A stretch of DNA of 64,000 bases from Embiotoca jacksoni (GCA_022577435.1 JAKOON010000018.1:10052596-10116595); one strand, 5' to 3'. Positions 12,200-26,458 are shown, counted from the stretch's first letter. The notes: generated by a model from the letters alone, not told the origin. A program made the numbers and translations.

Positions 12200-15150
12200 T
12201 ACTTTTCTTGGCTACATTTTGGTTCAAAAGCAAACAATGAAATCATTGACTACCCTCAGCCAGAACAATATGTTACTTTTATGAGATCAACTAAGTTGAT
12301 GTTTGCCACATAATGAAAGTGTTATACCACGGCGATATCACGGTGTCAGAAAGTATAGAGCCCTGAAACAACAGCTAATTTACAACAAATACCCTTAATA
12401 GGCCGAGTTACTTTGCCAGCAGAGGCCTAGGAAATCTCCTGCTGACTAAAGACTAAGAGAGTTGCTCCAGACATCTTAATCACAGATATATATATATATA
12501 GCCTTTCCTCTATCTGACAAGAGAAATGAGCAGCCATTTAAGACAGATGAACTGCGTCTGGATGGAGGGTAGACTTATCTAAACCACAGACACACCTTTG
12601 ATCTACTCCAGAATCTCCCACTGGTTTCCATCTGATACAGGCTATCTGATTTACCCACGCCACTGAGGAATGAGAACTTTTAGAGGAGAAAAGATGAATG
12701 GAATATGCATTAAGACACCTTGACTATACAGTCACTCTATTTTTCCGCCTTGCTTTCCCCTTTTTTTCCTCCTCATACGCAGCCATTCCTCAATCATGCG
12801 GTTGCAGCGCTGTGACTGTACCCCCGTCCTCTCTCTTTCCACTTTCTCTCTCTCCGCCTCGATCCCTCTCGTTCCCCCCACGTTCTCCCTCGGCACGCCT
12901 CGCTCCATCTCTCCGTCTCTGCCAGGGTGCGAGTGAGTGATGGAGTTTTAGTGGACCCCGTGAGTGGTCCTGTGGTTTCTCAGTGCCACACATCAGAGGC
13001 AGAGCATTAGCCTTCTGCATGCTTCAGGAGTTTGGCTTGGCAGAGCACCAGGCCCTAACTACCTCCTCTGTAGCACTCGCTGCTGCCAGCACAGGCCAGA
13101 CAAACTACCTGAACCCCGGCTCACAATGTATGTGAAATTATGCCGATGTCCCACTGTTTATATTTATATTCATTAACTTTTATAAGGACATATGTGTGTT
13201 TTTATTGCATTAATTTTCTGAACGTACCCTGTAACAGAATGAGTTGGGGTAAGTTTATATTGGCTGTTTTAAAAGGAAAGTGGGTCCTATCTGCATAATA
13301 TACCGTAAATCTTCATTATCCAAACCTCAGACTGCACGGACTGAATGGTTGAAGGAGCAGGCGTAATGAAGAGAATATGCACAGCAATGCAAAGTTATAG
13401 TCTGGTAATTTTGTGAATTAATAATAAAGCTACCTGGGACTTGTGTCTTAGAAAATTATGTGAGCTTTGTAAGAAACTTGGTCCTGTTGGACATATTCGA
13501 CCAAAGGCAGCATTAGAAGTATACAGATAGGTTAACACCCAAACTGTATTGGTGAATGAATCATGTAGGCCTACATATGCTGGTATAAGTGAAAGAGAAC
13601 CCTTTCCAACTGCCTGCAGCCCCTCGTGCAGTATTTGCAATTTCGCATACAGTAACTGTAATTAAAAACAGATGAACATTGGTAATCTGGCTTGAAAAGA
13701 CTGCAGGGTCCTGTTGTACATGAGTCTTGGATCGGATCAAACATAAACATTCATTCATTATTTACTGCATATTAGCAAGTATATACTGTAAGTATATGCT
13801 GCATGCAATCAAAACTGCAACTCTGACAGTTCTGCCGTTGCCTCTGATTGCAGATATTTCTAAAAGCACTGTTTTCATACAGTTTGCGTGTTATAGACCA
13901 GGGTTTTTTGGCCGTGAGGAGAAAGAGGACATCTATTCTCGCCTTTGGACGAGGGTCATTAAAACAAACTAGAAGTCTTCTCTTTTGGGGATCCACATGA
14001 ATTGAGTGTGACATTTTTTTGTCCCGAGACATATTTTTTTTAAAAAAACCTGTTTTACTCTGACTGACGGTCTGACGGAAGTCGGAGGGCGTCAGGAGTC
14101 ACTACGGCAGACAGATAGCCTCAGGCTGTCCCACACACTGCCTCCGTGAGTGTGTGCAAGGATTTTGCGTCTGATTCTGCAGCCGTGCACCATATACACA
14201 TACTATCAGTACAAAACATATCTTTAAAGCTTGAATTTTAATTATGCTGCTTTATTAAATAATAATCACGGAAATGCTACATTGGCATAATTTATTACAT
14301 TTCAAGTGAAGGATGGGAAAATATGCACACTCCACACATCATGTTCCAGCTAATTCCTGGACATTACATGTGGCTAATACACATTTGAAACAGCTCTCTG
14401 GTGGTGGTTTTGCAACAGAATAATTTATCAAAACAAGTGCTCCATTTTATGCTGTCCCTCAATTGATTGTGACCAGCACTAAAAGATGCAATACTTAGGC
14501 ATGCAATATGCATGAAATTATGCTAATGCAAAACACTTGCATTCATGTATGTATCTACAGATGGATATATATATATGTGTAATTTTATCACTTAAATCTT
14601 CTAAGTGTGGACTGACATTGAACCATTGAAAATATAGAGATATATATATATAAAAAAAAAAACCAATCCTCACCAGCTTTTTCCTGATTATACTTCATTG
14701 GCAGGACTAAAAGCATATTAAAATGAAAGACTAGTAAAAAAAAAAGTAGCACACACAATAGAACTTCATCATTCCAAATTTGCTGAAATGCTCACACGAG
14801 TTGAGTGTTTTAGGAAAGAGGCATAATCATTGTGCAGCTATGTAAAAACATACCCTTTGTGTATTTATCTGCTCATACTCTATATTGGAACTTCAACCTG
14901 AAATCGAACTGCAGAGACTTTGAATATTTCTGTGCGATTCAAATATTTCGAATGCTGTTTCTAGCGTGTCGTGATGGAATCAGTCAATGAACGCCATGGT
15001 AATCTAAATAGTTATTTCCGCGTATTTGAATCACTCTTTTAAACTGATCGATTTTGAATAGCAAAGATATTACCACAGGAAAGGTGGAGTATCAGTTCAT
15101 AGATCATAGTCAAAAGCTATAGCTGTATGTTAATGCTGCTTAGCTGGATG
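12200..15150. other. Gene-free interval
   Basis: No supported exon. It contains short TA tracts (12485-12500, 14560-14580, 14640-14652), a CT-rich patch at about 12750-12930 and AT-rich sequence. The CCAG at 12923-12926 has an acceptor-like context, but no coding frame follows. Confidence 0.45.
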
Positions 15151-15163
15151 TTTAGAAGTTCAC

Positions 15164-15190
15164 GCACACACACACACACACACGCACGCA

Positions 15191-15251
<61 letters not shown>

Positions 15252-15257
15252 GCACGT
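15164..15257 (+). repeat. Compound (CA)n/(CGCA)n microsatellite
   Basis: CA dinucleotides with an internal GCAC tetranucleotide block at about 15182-15211 and a second short CGCA end. Confidence 0.95.
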
Positions 15258-15659
15258 ATATACAAATTACAAACATTCAGCTTTCTGGTGACACCTCAGT
15301 AGTCACATGCTCGGCCATATATCTATGATAATGGTTACTATGCTGATGATCAGAGCTATTTACTTTAAATGGGTCATTATCAGTGGAAGACTCTACCTTC
15401 TGATGGTGATGAGGCCTTTGACAGATATATTGCCAAGCGGGAATAGGTAGTGATGATGAGCCACAGAAGTGTTCTGCGCTTTCATTCTCTCCTTGTGTCT
15501 CCACTTCATTGTCGCCTCACCTCTTTGTCCTTTGGTTCAATTTTCGAGTCACAAGTCAGGAGGAGCAGTCAAGTGCTGCCATTCCGGCGCACAACGACAC
15601 GTCTCTGAGTTCTAAAAGAAGACAGTGGAAATGTATTAGTAACACACAGTCTGTGCTGT

Positions 15660-15695
15660 TTTTTTTTTTTTTTTTTATGTTTTTTTTTTTTTTTA
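15660..15695 (+). repeat. Paired poly(T) runs
   Basis: Two T runs (about 18 and 16) separated by a short AT-containing spacer. No SINE body is recognisable next to them. Confidence 0.8.
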
Positions 15696-15699
15696 TTGA

Positions 15700-16300
15700 A
15701 TTATGAAGAATTTATGATAGCAATTTGATCTGGTGTATCACTTTCAGCGAGGCTCTTGTTCTGCATGTTTAAGATATAGTGCAGCACTTGAATATCTGTC
15801 TCTTTGGGGAGTTGGCAGAGAGCAAAGCATGCTGTGTGATGCGCCGCTCATCCCAATCACAGCTTTGAGTCTTCAAAGAAAATATGATGACTCAAATTCA
15901 TATTTGACACGGTAATAATAAAACTACTTAAAACTATAAAGTCTCTCCCAACTCCCCCGTTTTCATAAGCCCATGTTTATCTCCCCATTTTAATTAGTAA
16001 GTGGCATTAATTTCTGCTTTTGCTTTTATCACCAATCATTTACAAGCACGAGGATGATCATGTTAATATTACCGAATTATGGAATACATTCCCTAGGTTA
16101 ATTAGGTTGTTCTTTTTAATTAGAATGTAATTGTGTGAATTGCTGTCTTTTCAGGGTCCATCAGACAGAACAGGCGGTTCAGACTTTGAGTGCAGCTGAG
16201 ACGGTAGGCAACAGTGCCCTCTGGATGTTGGAAATAGAAGCACATTATTGTGCTGAATATGGCCTTCTCAGTGTTTGTCAAATGGTTTGTGTCAGTGTTT
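15700..16300. other. Gene-free interval
   Basis: AT-rich sequence, with an AT-rich unique-looking patch at about 15960-16110 that could be conserved non-coding DNA. No exon is supported. Confidence 0.35.
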
Positions 16301-16308
16301 ATGTGTCG

Positions 16309-16310
<2 letters not shown>

Positions 16311-16346
<36 letters not shown>
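16311..16346 (+). repeat. (GT)n microsatellite
   Basis: About 18 GT units. Confidence 0.97.
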
Positions 16347-16349
<3 letters not shown>

Positions 16350-19300
16350 AGGCCTACATGGAAAAAAGATATCCTTTTTTATGAAAAATAGTCCACTTTA
16401 ATGATTCCTCAGTGAGTCATAAATTAAAGTAAACTCTCATGGAAGAATTTTCAATGCGTTTATTCTTGGACATACTTATGATGTTAGGTAACAGATTTTT
16501 TTTTTCTGATGTTTTTCCTTTTTCTGAAGCACAAACGTGTTGCAGTGCAGCCTGTCCGCTGCACCCCGCCCTGATCTTTGGCATGTGATAAAAAAAAAAA
16601 AAAAAGATCGGGAATTAATAGTAATTATTGCCGTCCACTTGAGGTCCACACAAGTATTTCATCTGTGCACGTGTGGACATTATCCTCCACCTTTGTCCGT
16701 CTGTATACCCGTGTGTGTTTGCCTACAACTTACAAACCGATGCCGCCAGCTTAATCATTCCATGCAGCACCTCTCCCTCCATCACACCCACAAACAGCAA
16801 ACATCGCAGACCACAGGTAAACAGCACTATCTCTAGGCCAATCCCTCACATGGGGTAAGGCAATTACAAACTCTGCATGTCACCACACCATGCCACCCGC
16901 GTTAAACACACTTACACACATCTGTGCACACACCTGGAGACACACCCCTCAGTTTTCGAACCACTTTCTCACTACTTCATTTTCCCCTCTCCCTCCCTCT
17001 CTGCATGTCATTCTCTGTCACTCGCCTTGTGCAAAATTGCACTGAGGCGAGCTGCCAGAGTATTGAGGAATAGTGTCATATACTGGCAATTTCCTCCCTA
17101 GGTGTCAGGCATACTTTACCTTAATATGTCTGCAGCGACTCTTAATAAAACAGTCTTGTCTATATACATATCTCTACCGCAGCCCGGCCTGTGCCACACT
17201 GCACACGGCACTCAATAGCATGCTGTTAAATATTTACCTCCGCTGAATGTCAATGGAGGCGGAGCAGGTGGAGAGGAGAGGAGACAGAGGAGAGAAATGG
17301 AAATGGTTGGTGTTTTAGCTGTCTGGATCTGTTGCATGGAGAAATTCCATATCAGCCGGCAGAATGTTGTAGGATATTGTGACGCCATATCAGTGTAGTC
17401 TGCCTGCTTGAGTGGGGGAGAAAGAAAAAAAAAAAAAGAAAAGAAAGAAAAGGCAAGAACTGAAAATTGAAAAAAAGAGTTGCATATTTGTGCCTCAGAC
17501 GGGAAAGAGGACGAATTTGGATGCTGAAATTGACTGCGACCGTCTGCCTTGTATTCACCATCTTCAAGCCAAACACGATGTGCCAAAACTCTGTGTGCTG
17601 ACAAGCCTTTGACTCAAAAGCATGGGAGGTCCCCTGCAGAGTCTGGGCAAAAGTTATCAACACTAACCAAGACAGACTATCGCGGCGCAGGATCAAGCCG
17701 TACGTTGAAGGGTTTTGTTTTTATTTTTTGCATTCCATGTCGTCCCCAGCAGCTGAGGATAGTCTGGAAGTTCCCAGCACTGTGTGGGGATGAGGAACAC
17801 AAAAACACATTTGACACTTGACCTTCATTTCCAAGGTCCTGGCAGGCATGTTGAATGTTACCGAGCTCAGGTTTGTTTTGGTTTACAGCTCGCTTTAGCT
17901 CGACACTGGCTTTCGTCAATGTTGTCACATGTAGAGAACTAATGATAATATAGCGTGCGCACTATATTCTGAGAGATAACACAGCAAGTCCAGGGAATGT
18001 GTCTTAAGCCTTCAGAGCAGTTGCCCTGGATAATCACTCACACTGAGAATTATCAATCCATTCACAGTATTCACGGTCAATAGCTACACAAGCAGATTGA
18101 AAACGTACTGTTCGACCCTGCGAACTTTGTCACTCAGCAGTGGTTTTCATTCGAGTGAAAGTTCGAAAAGTATCTCGTGGATGTTAACTGTGTGGCAGGT
18201 GATCCTGATAATAATCATGAGCTTGAAGGAAGGAAAGCTAACATCTCCTTTAAGTGCAGATTTTCCAGCTCAGACTTAGAGTCAGAAATATTTTCTGCGA
18301 GGGGAAACAGAAAAAAGGAAGAAAAACGGCAGCTGGGTTTTTAATGACTTTCTGCACATTAGAATAATCTGTCATTTCAATTAGCGGGATTGTCATCTAT
18401 GAGATGTCTCCCGCTGCACCCATACATAGACACACCCACGTGTGCGCACGTACGCACACACATACCACGCATACCTATACCTTGAGGTTGTCATCTGTAC
18501 CCCTCATGGGAGAGAAGCAGGGGTGTCAAAGCAACCCTCCCCGCCGCCGCCACCATCACCACACACGCAGACACACCACCAACACCACCACCGCTACTAC
18601 ACACACCATCCTTAAAAAACAAAGCAAGGTTTCAAGGGAAATTGCTTGACAGCAGCTTAAAAGCCAGTCAGGAATAACTTATCAGGCGAGGGCTGCCATC
18701 GTGCCTCGCGGGGTCATTTCATTACGATTACCTTACCCTCCTTAACTCAAAGAGAGTGAAGAGAGAGAATGAGTAAGGGAGAGGTGGGGGTGGGGGGGGG
18801 AGTACAGGTGGTAGTGGTGGTGATGGCAGGGTGGGGGTAAACTCTTCAAGAAATATAGATAGAAAGGAAGCCAGAGTTTCAGGAAGTGCTTAACTTTTAC
18901 TTTTCTTCTTTCTCACTCTCTGGTTTTAAAACTTGTCTCGGTAATGAGCTTACATCGTTTTTCTTTTTTTTTTTTCTTCTTTTTTTTCTCCTGCTCCCCA
19001 CTATATACAGTATGTCATGTGCTGTTTCCTCTCTGCTGCAGGTTGGATGTTTCAAGGTCTTGAAAAAGTTAAAAAAAAAAAAAGAAAAAAAAGAAAAAGG
19101 TGAACGGTTTTATTTGTTTCTTGATATTGTCTTTTGGTTTTTAAGGTCAACATTTTTATTTCAGTGGAACTTATTTGACCCACGACCTCGTTTGCCCGAG
19201 GGGCTTTCATTGCCTTCAGTAGAGTGTGCGCAACAGCATGGAATTCAAACAGGGAAAAAGAACTTGCCCTCATGTCCAGTGCAGTAATTTCATTAAACTT

Positions 19301-22090
19301 TTTGTTGTTTGTTTTTTGAGGATTACTTGACCCACTTTTAAGCTGTTATTACTTCGATCTAATTATGTTTTCTAGGTTAAGGAAGCATATATTTCTTTTT
19401 TTTTCTTTTTTTTTTTTTTGTACCTCAAGGCAATTAAGAGGCTTCCAGAAAATAAGACTGTATGGCATGTAGGGATGATGTTATGATTGCTAATTATGCT
19501 CTGATGCGGCCCTGAGAAATGCTCTGCGCTCTGGCTTTTGTCCGGCCGGCTTTGCCAGGCCCAGATAATATTTATGAAATGTAGACATTCTTGGGGCTAA
19601 GGCAGAGTCTTTATAATGGGAGACAGATGGGGTCTGCTTCGGATTAAGAACATCGACTCCACTATCTGTGGGAACACCTTCCCTCTCCGTATGTGTGCAT
19701 TTAAATGCGTGCGCATGTTTGCCTCGCTGCTTTCGCATCTGTGCGTATGTGCGCCCTGAGTGCTCACTCATGTGTGAATGTGTGCGCGTGTGTAAACGCA
19801 ATTGTCTTTGACAGCCGCAGTGTAGTTATTTTTTAATGCATTTCTGAGTTATGATAACCATCGCGCAGTCTGCTCCTTCCCAATGGCTTTATATATCTGA
19901 CGATGGAAATGGGAATAATTGTACAAAAACGCTTCTCAATAACAACAAAAAAAATCCCTCACAATCACATAGCTGGAGTTCATTTGGGCCAGAACTTTGT
20001 TATTGCCAACAACCAAAGCCATGATTCCCAGTAAATGTTTCTTCAGTCCTGATTCATCAGAACCAATGAACCCCCGGTACCTCGCTGAGATGAGGGGATA
20101 TGCAATATGACGGCAAATTGCAGATAATATTCCCCCGACAAACAACCCTATACACTATAATGCATTGTTTACACCACTAACATGCCACCCTAATGACATC
20201 AAGCTAACGCACTAATGATAGCATGATAAATCCAAAAGCACAAAATGATCTTTAGGACTGGTTCAGCACACAAAACGTTGTTCTATCTGTCCATCGTTTG
20301 CGGTTATTGGGATTTAATTACGTCAATGCGATTTCCAGATAGGATGAGAGCAAGAAAAGAAATCTTGTTATGTTTGGTGCCTTGATAGAACTGCACCATG
20401 TTCATTAGACTCCATAAAATCAGATGAAGCTTCAGGATTCATATAGGTGGTATCTCCTGTCTTTAATGATAATGACACCAGCGTATCAGCTCCATGACTG
20501 CCTATCACTCCTTCTCCTTCTTTATCTCTCTGCTCTTTCTGTCCCCTTTCCCCCCCCTCCACCTCCTCCGCCCCCTCCGCTGTGCCTGCATGTGTCCCTC
20601 TTCCTCACCTCTCCCTCTTTTCATTCCTGTCTCTTCATCTTCCTCTACCTCTCTTTCTTCTTCTCTGCTCTCTTTTCTTTTCTTTTCTTTTCCTCGTCCC
20701 CCCCTTTCTCTTGCTCCTTCTCAAACACTTCCGCTTGCTCTGCAGCAAGGGTTGACATGATAGGAAATATGTTTCAATAAGACAGTCCAGCGAAGGAAGG
20801 ATTGATAGTGAGACAAAGGAAGGCTTTAGTGAAATATATATGTGCAAATAAACATGTCTACGTGTGTACATGAAGTCTGTTTATGTATTTATGTCTGTAC
20901 GTGTTCTTATATGCATGCACTCCTGTCTGAGCTGTATGCGCCTGTCTTTCAGCAAGAAGTGACAGAAAATGGAGTAAAACTCGGATGATTGCATTACCAT
21001 TGAACAAGTCTCAGATTCAACCAGCAAAACACTGCTTCCATGAAATACATTGTCTGAAATTCATAAAGACACTAACACCCCAGACCATAGCGAAGAAAAT
21101 CAATATTTTTGAAAATGTTTTCTCTCGTTTGAACTACTTTGAGGTTGCCGGACTTCAATTTTCTTACACTACAAGATCCTAAAACATCAAAACATCCTTT
21201 GTAGATATAAATAAAAAACATATGCTTTGTAAAATTACTGTCTTCAGCTTCTTCACAAATGTCCAGCGTTAGTTCCAGCAAAGACAAGGGAAACAAGGTT
21301 AGATCAAGTCTTTTTTGCCCCATATTAATAGTCATCCTTCACCAAATTGAGCAGATGGAAATTAAGTGAATCTGTTGAGGCCATATTAGTCCCATTTGGG
21401 TAAGTGTCATTGAAAAGATAGTGAACAGAGCTCAGTCGAATGACACTTTCAGCTCAATGAATTAGACACAGTTAAGGATTAGCCCACAATGGAGGTCAAT
21501 TGATTAACAGTGTTAAATACAGTGTTAAACATTGAAGTTTGAATAAAGAGAACAGAGAGGGGATAGAAAAGAGGGAGGGGGGGCGACCATGAAACTTGGA
21601 AGCAGTCTTTGTTTTTGTTGTTTCCTGATCTATCACAGGTCAGGTTCGCATAATCTTATTTACCAACTCGTGTGTTTTCTTCCCCGTTCATCTCCAATTC
21701 CTGGAATATCAAAGACTTGGATCTTCAGGGTTTTCTTTTTGTTTGTTTTTCATCCTTCCTTTCTTCTCTCCTTCCAGTCCTTTATTCCTCTCTCCATATC
21801 TTTCCTGTCATATCCCATCTTTTGTCGTTTGCCTGGTTTCATTCCCCCCCAACAATGGGGGTGAAAATTACATTTTAGCTGGAACGTTTCATGTTGCAAA
21901 GCGCCAGCCGGTGTAATCTTTTTTTCTTTTTTTTTTTGCAGAGGTGAAAACATCAGGCTGCATTTGCTGCACTTCATGTATGTAAATCAGAACATTGATG
22001 CACACCTTCTGAGGCCGGCTAGACGATGCGTTTAGACTGCTTAGGGAGACTGATACAATGTAAGCTCTCAGTGTTTAGGTGCGTGGTTTT
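16350..22090. other. Gene-free interval
   Basis: No supported exon on either strand. It contains A and T homopolymer runs (16590-16605, 17428-17441, 19070-19097, 19397-19420), a GGGGTGG-rich patch (18783-18840), a CAC/ACC-rich low-complexity patch (18540-18610) and a pyrimidine-rich tract (20500-20720). Open frames here are low-complexity or lack splice context. Confidence 0.45.
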
Positions 22091-22092
22091 TG

Positions 22093-22095
<3 letters not shown>

Positions 22096-22151
<56 letters not shown>
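22096..22151 (+). repeat. (TG)n microsatellite
   Basis: About 28 uninterrupted TG units. Confidence 0.98.
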
Positions 22152-22153
<2 letters not shown>

Positions 22154-22335
22154 GCCCATGTTTATACCCTTTAGTGACAGCCTCAACATAATCTGAGTTA
22201 GCTCTACAGGCATGGTGGGATGATACTTCAAAGTAAGTACCTGCTAACAGACATTAGTCCATGTAAACAGGGCATACTCTACCTAAGCTGGGTGTGTAGT
22301 ACGATGTCTGTGCATGTGCATATTTATCTTCTTTT

Positions 22336-22338
<3 letters not shown>

Positions 22339-22397
<59 letters not shown>

Positions 22398-22415
22398 TGT
22401 GTGTGTGTGTGTGTA
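22339..22415 (+). repeat. (GT)n microsatellite
   Basis: About 38 GT units with one AT interruption at about 22391, in the same orientation as the array 190 bp to its left. Confidence 0.97.
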
Positions 22416-22419
22416 TAAG

Positions 22420-24400
22420 CAGGTGCATTGGCATATTAATGTAATTACACACTGTTGTGTGGTGTAGTTTTATTTCTGTCTGTGTAAAAATGATGTTTGC
22501 TGTGCTGGACTATTCAACCTGTACACACAAGTGTGTGAGTGTCTGTAGGAGTGTGCGTGGTCTGTTTGCATGTCATATTGCCTCTGTAGTGGCAGGTGAG
22601 GGAGTCAAATGTAATGAGGCTGTCTCCCTTATGGTTTAAACATGAGCATGCAAAGATGGAGACAGAGAGAGAGAGAGAGAGAATCAGTTCAGTTTCTTGA
22701 GGCAGAGAAATAAAGAGGGACCGAGCTTTCAGCTGTGTAACAGTTTGCCACATTTTACTGCAAGGAAAACACTGTTTTTATATCTTTGCATGGATTCATT
22801 TTTTATAAACTTTTATAGAGTCTGTGCTGGAGTTCATAAGGCATGAAACATCAGAAAACAACATCTCCAAGTGCACATTGTCAGAGTTCTGATGTTGTGG
22901 CTCATCATTCTGAGGCCAAAGGGGCTATACGTAACTACGATGACTACACTGATATGTATTTCTGTCTTCAACCCGATCGACGCACAAAATATGGCTCCTA
23001 ATTTGCTTTGCAAAGTATGCTTTCAACAAAACGTAATTGCTGCCTGAATGGCTTTACCTGGAAAAGCTGCTTTGAAATCCAGGAGGAGTGACATGATTAT
23101 GTTGTGGAGAAGTGAAAGGGAGAAGGTCTTGGTGGACGGAAGGGCACTCAAAGCAGTGGAAACTCAACTTTGCCATTCTGTATGTCCGTACTGGACCAAT
23201 CAGCACCTCTGAATTTATGTCCACTGCTGTTTTTAATGCGAGAAATAGCGTTAAAAGAGATCAGATTGGTGGAGGCCTAGAATTAGACTGGGGTCCTCAT
23301 CATGTTCTTATGTTTAAGATACTAAAACACTGCCGAAGGGAAGTGTATTTTTGCTTGACTATTAAAAAAAGTTAGCCAGTCTTCAGGTCTGTGTTTTCTT
23401 TTTCAATATTTAACTGAGACTACGATCTTTCCCAAAATTTAACAAAGTGCTTTCACATGCCTGAGCGTAACCATAAGACCAGCAATGAAGCTTTGGGAGT
23501 TAATTATTTGCACATATTTATAACTTTAAGGAGACAAGATTTCCAGATATGATGAAATTAACTCATCTGTCCAAGAGAAACCATTTCTTTGAAGAATTCT
23601 TTCAAAACAGGAAACACAATCCCGAAGCAAGAGAATTGATCAAATGAAACTGGATCTGAAACAAATCCAGTGACCTCATCGTCCGTCTCTCTTTTATTTG
23701 CATTTTTCGTAAGAGAAAATTTGATTTGGGCCTCAACATGATTTACTGAGTTGTAGTGTGCTGAGACAGACTTCCTTTACACTACACTACACAATGCTGC
23801 TGGCAGGATATATATCAAGTGCACTTATCAAACACCATTATCACACCTCTGGATGCATTGATGGCCACCCAACCTGCCCAAACCAGCCAGTTCAATCCCT
23901 CACTATATATTTTTCTCAGAGATAGAAATGAGAGAATAGATGTGTAGATGGAGTACAAAAAAAAAACAAAAAAAAAACACCCTTGCAGACATCATTCCCA
24001 CACTGAGACCTTTTTGTATGATTTGCCTTTGTGTGACTTCCATCCAACATACTTTTGCACTTTCTCCTTTGAATCTGTCCTGTTTTTTTTTTTCTTCTCT
24101 TTTCTGTCACTTCTCGCTTCCTGGCCCATGTCCCGGCTCGTCCCTTATCACTGCATGTTTAACACAGGCTGAGGGACTCCTCTCCCTTTCTCCGTCCTCC
24201 CTCTGTCTTTGCCCTCCTCTTTCCTGCCAAGACAATAGGCAAGCAGGATAACCCCTTACTCTAGAATTAATTATCTGCCCCTTTAATTCTGGGCCACGCT
24301 GATTAGCTCTGTATGTAAAATGGAGTCCATATTAACATAATATTTGGCTATCTCCTCTAAGCTGAGGTCCCCTGACCTTTTCAACCTCCTAAGTCTTTCT
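22420..24400. other. Gene-free interval
   Basis: Apart from a short GA tract at 22663-22682 and an A-rich patch at 23957-23978, nothing recognisable. The AT-rich, low-repeat segment at about 24250-24370 looks like possible conserved non-coding DNA, on appearance only. Confidence 0.35.
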
Positions 24401-24405
24401 CTGTC

Positions 24406-24408
<3 letters not shown>

Positions 24409-24470
<62 letters not shown>
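24409..24470 (+). repeat. (CT)n microsatellite
   Basis: About 30 uninterrupted CT units, a homopyrimidine tract. Further short CT and CCCT repeats follow at 24545-24600. Confidence 0.97.
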
Positions 24471-24473
<3 letters not shown>

Positions 24474-25069
24474 ATCTTTTACTCTCAGGAGGTCCCTGAC
24501 AGTCCCAGCCTATGAATGTGATTTGAAGGGGTAAATTAGATTTTGCTTCTCTCTCTCTTTCTCTCACGTTTCCCATCCCTCCCTCCCTCCCTCCCTCCTT
24601 CCGCATGTGTATGAAGCTAACGACAGTTCATTTCGAGGCCCGAGTATAATTATGTGTGCTTTTTTTTTTTTTTCCTCTCTCTCTCTATCATTGACTGCTC
24701 TGATGGTAACGCTGATATGCTGTGTTAATATAAACGTTTAGCCGGGTTATTATGAGCCCTGAGAGTCGTAAAGGACAGCCAACCTGCACGCTGATTGTCT
24801 CCCATAGAGGACGTAAGCCTTCGCTGTTTGCTGCTATGCTTCCCTTTATCACCGTATCCTGTCTCTCTGTTCCCCTATTTATCGCCATCTTTTGTCTTTT
24901 CTATCGTTGTCTATGCCCACTGTAATGTCTACCTTACAGAATTGGAGAGACCGGAGGGTGCTTTCAAATCAACTCTCTTGGATGGTCTTGAGGGGTTGGC
25001 ACACTTATGTTGGCTGCTGAAGGACCGGTTTTATTGGTGGAAATAAACATCGGTATTTTGCCTGAGGTC

Positions 25070-25195
25070 AGGAGAACTGACCAATTGGCAACCTGCTGAG
25101 AGGTCACCCAATAGTTTGTGAACTGTTTTGTAGCCTCAAGTCTGGCATTTTTTGGCATTGCCATCTTGTTTTTCAGGAGTCAGAATAACAATATT
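25070..25195 (+). repeat. Dispersed repeat, copy 1
   Basis: Shares an ordered set of motifs with 27425-27520: TAGTTTGTGAACTG, then TTTGTAGCCTC, TCTGGCAT, GCCATCTTGTTTTT and AGGAGT..AATAACAA. The two copies are diverged, and neither has an open frame. The same motif order is frequent in teleost genomes in my experience; the family is not named. Confidence 0.65.
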
Positions 25196-25435
25196 TGGAC
25201 AGGCTGGGGTGGAGCAGTGAGTGGATGTAATTAAACATCTGAGGACACTATGCAGGCCTACCTACACCGAAACCTGACTGCACCTGGGGCATGTAAATGA
25301 AACCAGGCTCGCCCCCGAACGTATTTCTCATCACGGCCTAAAAGAAGCTTTTGAATGAAAATCAGCAGTTGTTTTTGTAAGTCCAAGCTTCATACCACTG
25401 CTTTCCATGCAAAGTGGCCTGAATATACAGCCCCA

Positions 25436-25697
25436 CCTTGGGGAGCTTGTGGTTCAGATGGTAGAGCAGGTTGCCCACTAATCGAAAGGTTGGCAATTCA
25501 GTCCCCAGTTCCTGCTGGCCACACGCCAGAGTGTCCTTGGGTATGACAATGAACCCCGAATTGCTCCTGATGGCTAGCCAGAACTTGGCACTGCACCTCC
25601 AATAGTGTGTAAATGGGTGAATGGAAAACAGTGTAAGGGGCTGTGAGACAGCTAAGGTGATAAAACGCTATATAAGTGCAGTCCCTTTACCATTTTA
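25436..25697 (+). repeat. tRNA-derived SINE-like element
   Basis: The left part resembles a tRNA head: box A-like TGGTTCAGATGGTAGAGCAGG at about 25449-25470 and box B-like GGTTGGCAATTCAGTCC at about 25488-25504. The body (GTCCTTGGG, AATGAACCCCGAATTGCTCC, ATGGGTGAATG) and the end (CGCTATATAAGTGCAGTCC, TTTACCATTT) match a repeat I associate with many teleost genomes. The tRNA part cannot fold as an intact tRNA, so this is a retroposed copy and not a tRNA gene. Confidence 0.6.
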
Positions 25698-25699
25698 CC

Positions 25700-26390
25700 T
25701 CTAAGTGTACAAGAATGCAAGCTATTTATAATTAATATATTCAATAATATTTGCCACATGATTTGTCTGTAATTAGCTCGCCTTTAATATATTGAATGCT
25801 GTTTTTAACTGACAATACATCCTACACTCTCTTGACTCTGTTCAATAACCCACTTTTTACCACAGGGATTATAGAAATGTATCCCCAATGTATTTCAAAA
25901 TATGTTTCTTCTAAACATAAAAAATACCTCTAGCAACCTTTTGACACAAAATGTGTACATTTGTGGTTTTCAGTATCCAGAGTTAGGACTTGTTATACAG
26001 TCGTTTTTATTCATCAATCACAAATGGGTTGTTTTCCTGCGACTGACATCTAAATGTTGATGTGCACTCTCAAACACACTTCAGGCTTTTCCACCACTAC
26101 TTATTCACTCAGTCACACAGAATTAGCAAGCTGTTACAACATTCGCAATCACAGCTAAAAAAAAAAAAAAGGTATTTAATTGCCCAGTGGTGTGTGTGGG
26201 TGCATGTCTCTGTGCATGTGTATAACTGCACTCTCATCCTCCTCCTCCTCTTCAGCCCATTAGATAGGGTGTGTGCTGTTCCAGCTCTGGGCAGGTAAAC
26301 AGTCAGAAGGACATTAGCTTCCAATCAGCCTCCGCTATATCACCTAGAAGTTTAATTAATTTCAATCCATAGGGCTGTATGTAAATCCTG
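25700..26390. other. Gene-free interval
   Basis: AT-rich sequence with one A13 run at 26158-26170 and a short CCTCCT patch. No exon is supported. Confidence 0.4.
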
Positions 26391-26399
26391 CATTCCTAT

Positions 26400-26401
<2 letters not shown>

Positions 26402-26457
<56 letters not shown>
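26402..26457 (+). repeat. (TG)n microsatellite
   Basis: About 28 uninterrupted TG units. An AC-rich array lies 135 bp to the right in inverted orientation. Confidence 0.98.

Positions 26458-26458
<1 letters not shown>

Noticed and set aside
12698..12940. Open frame in a CT-rich patch followed by an acceptor-like CCAG
   Set aside because: Ser/Pro low-complexity composition and no protein-like frame after the acceptor.
20424..20780. 118-residue open frame with polyproline and Phe/Ser-rich sequence
   Set aside because: Pyrimidine-rich low-complexity DNA with no splice or start context.
25443..25510. Possible tRNA gene
   Set aside because: Box A and box B resemblance only. It cannot fold as an intact tRNA and continues into a SINE-like body.
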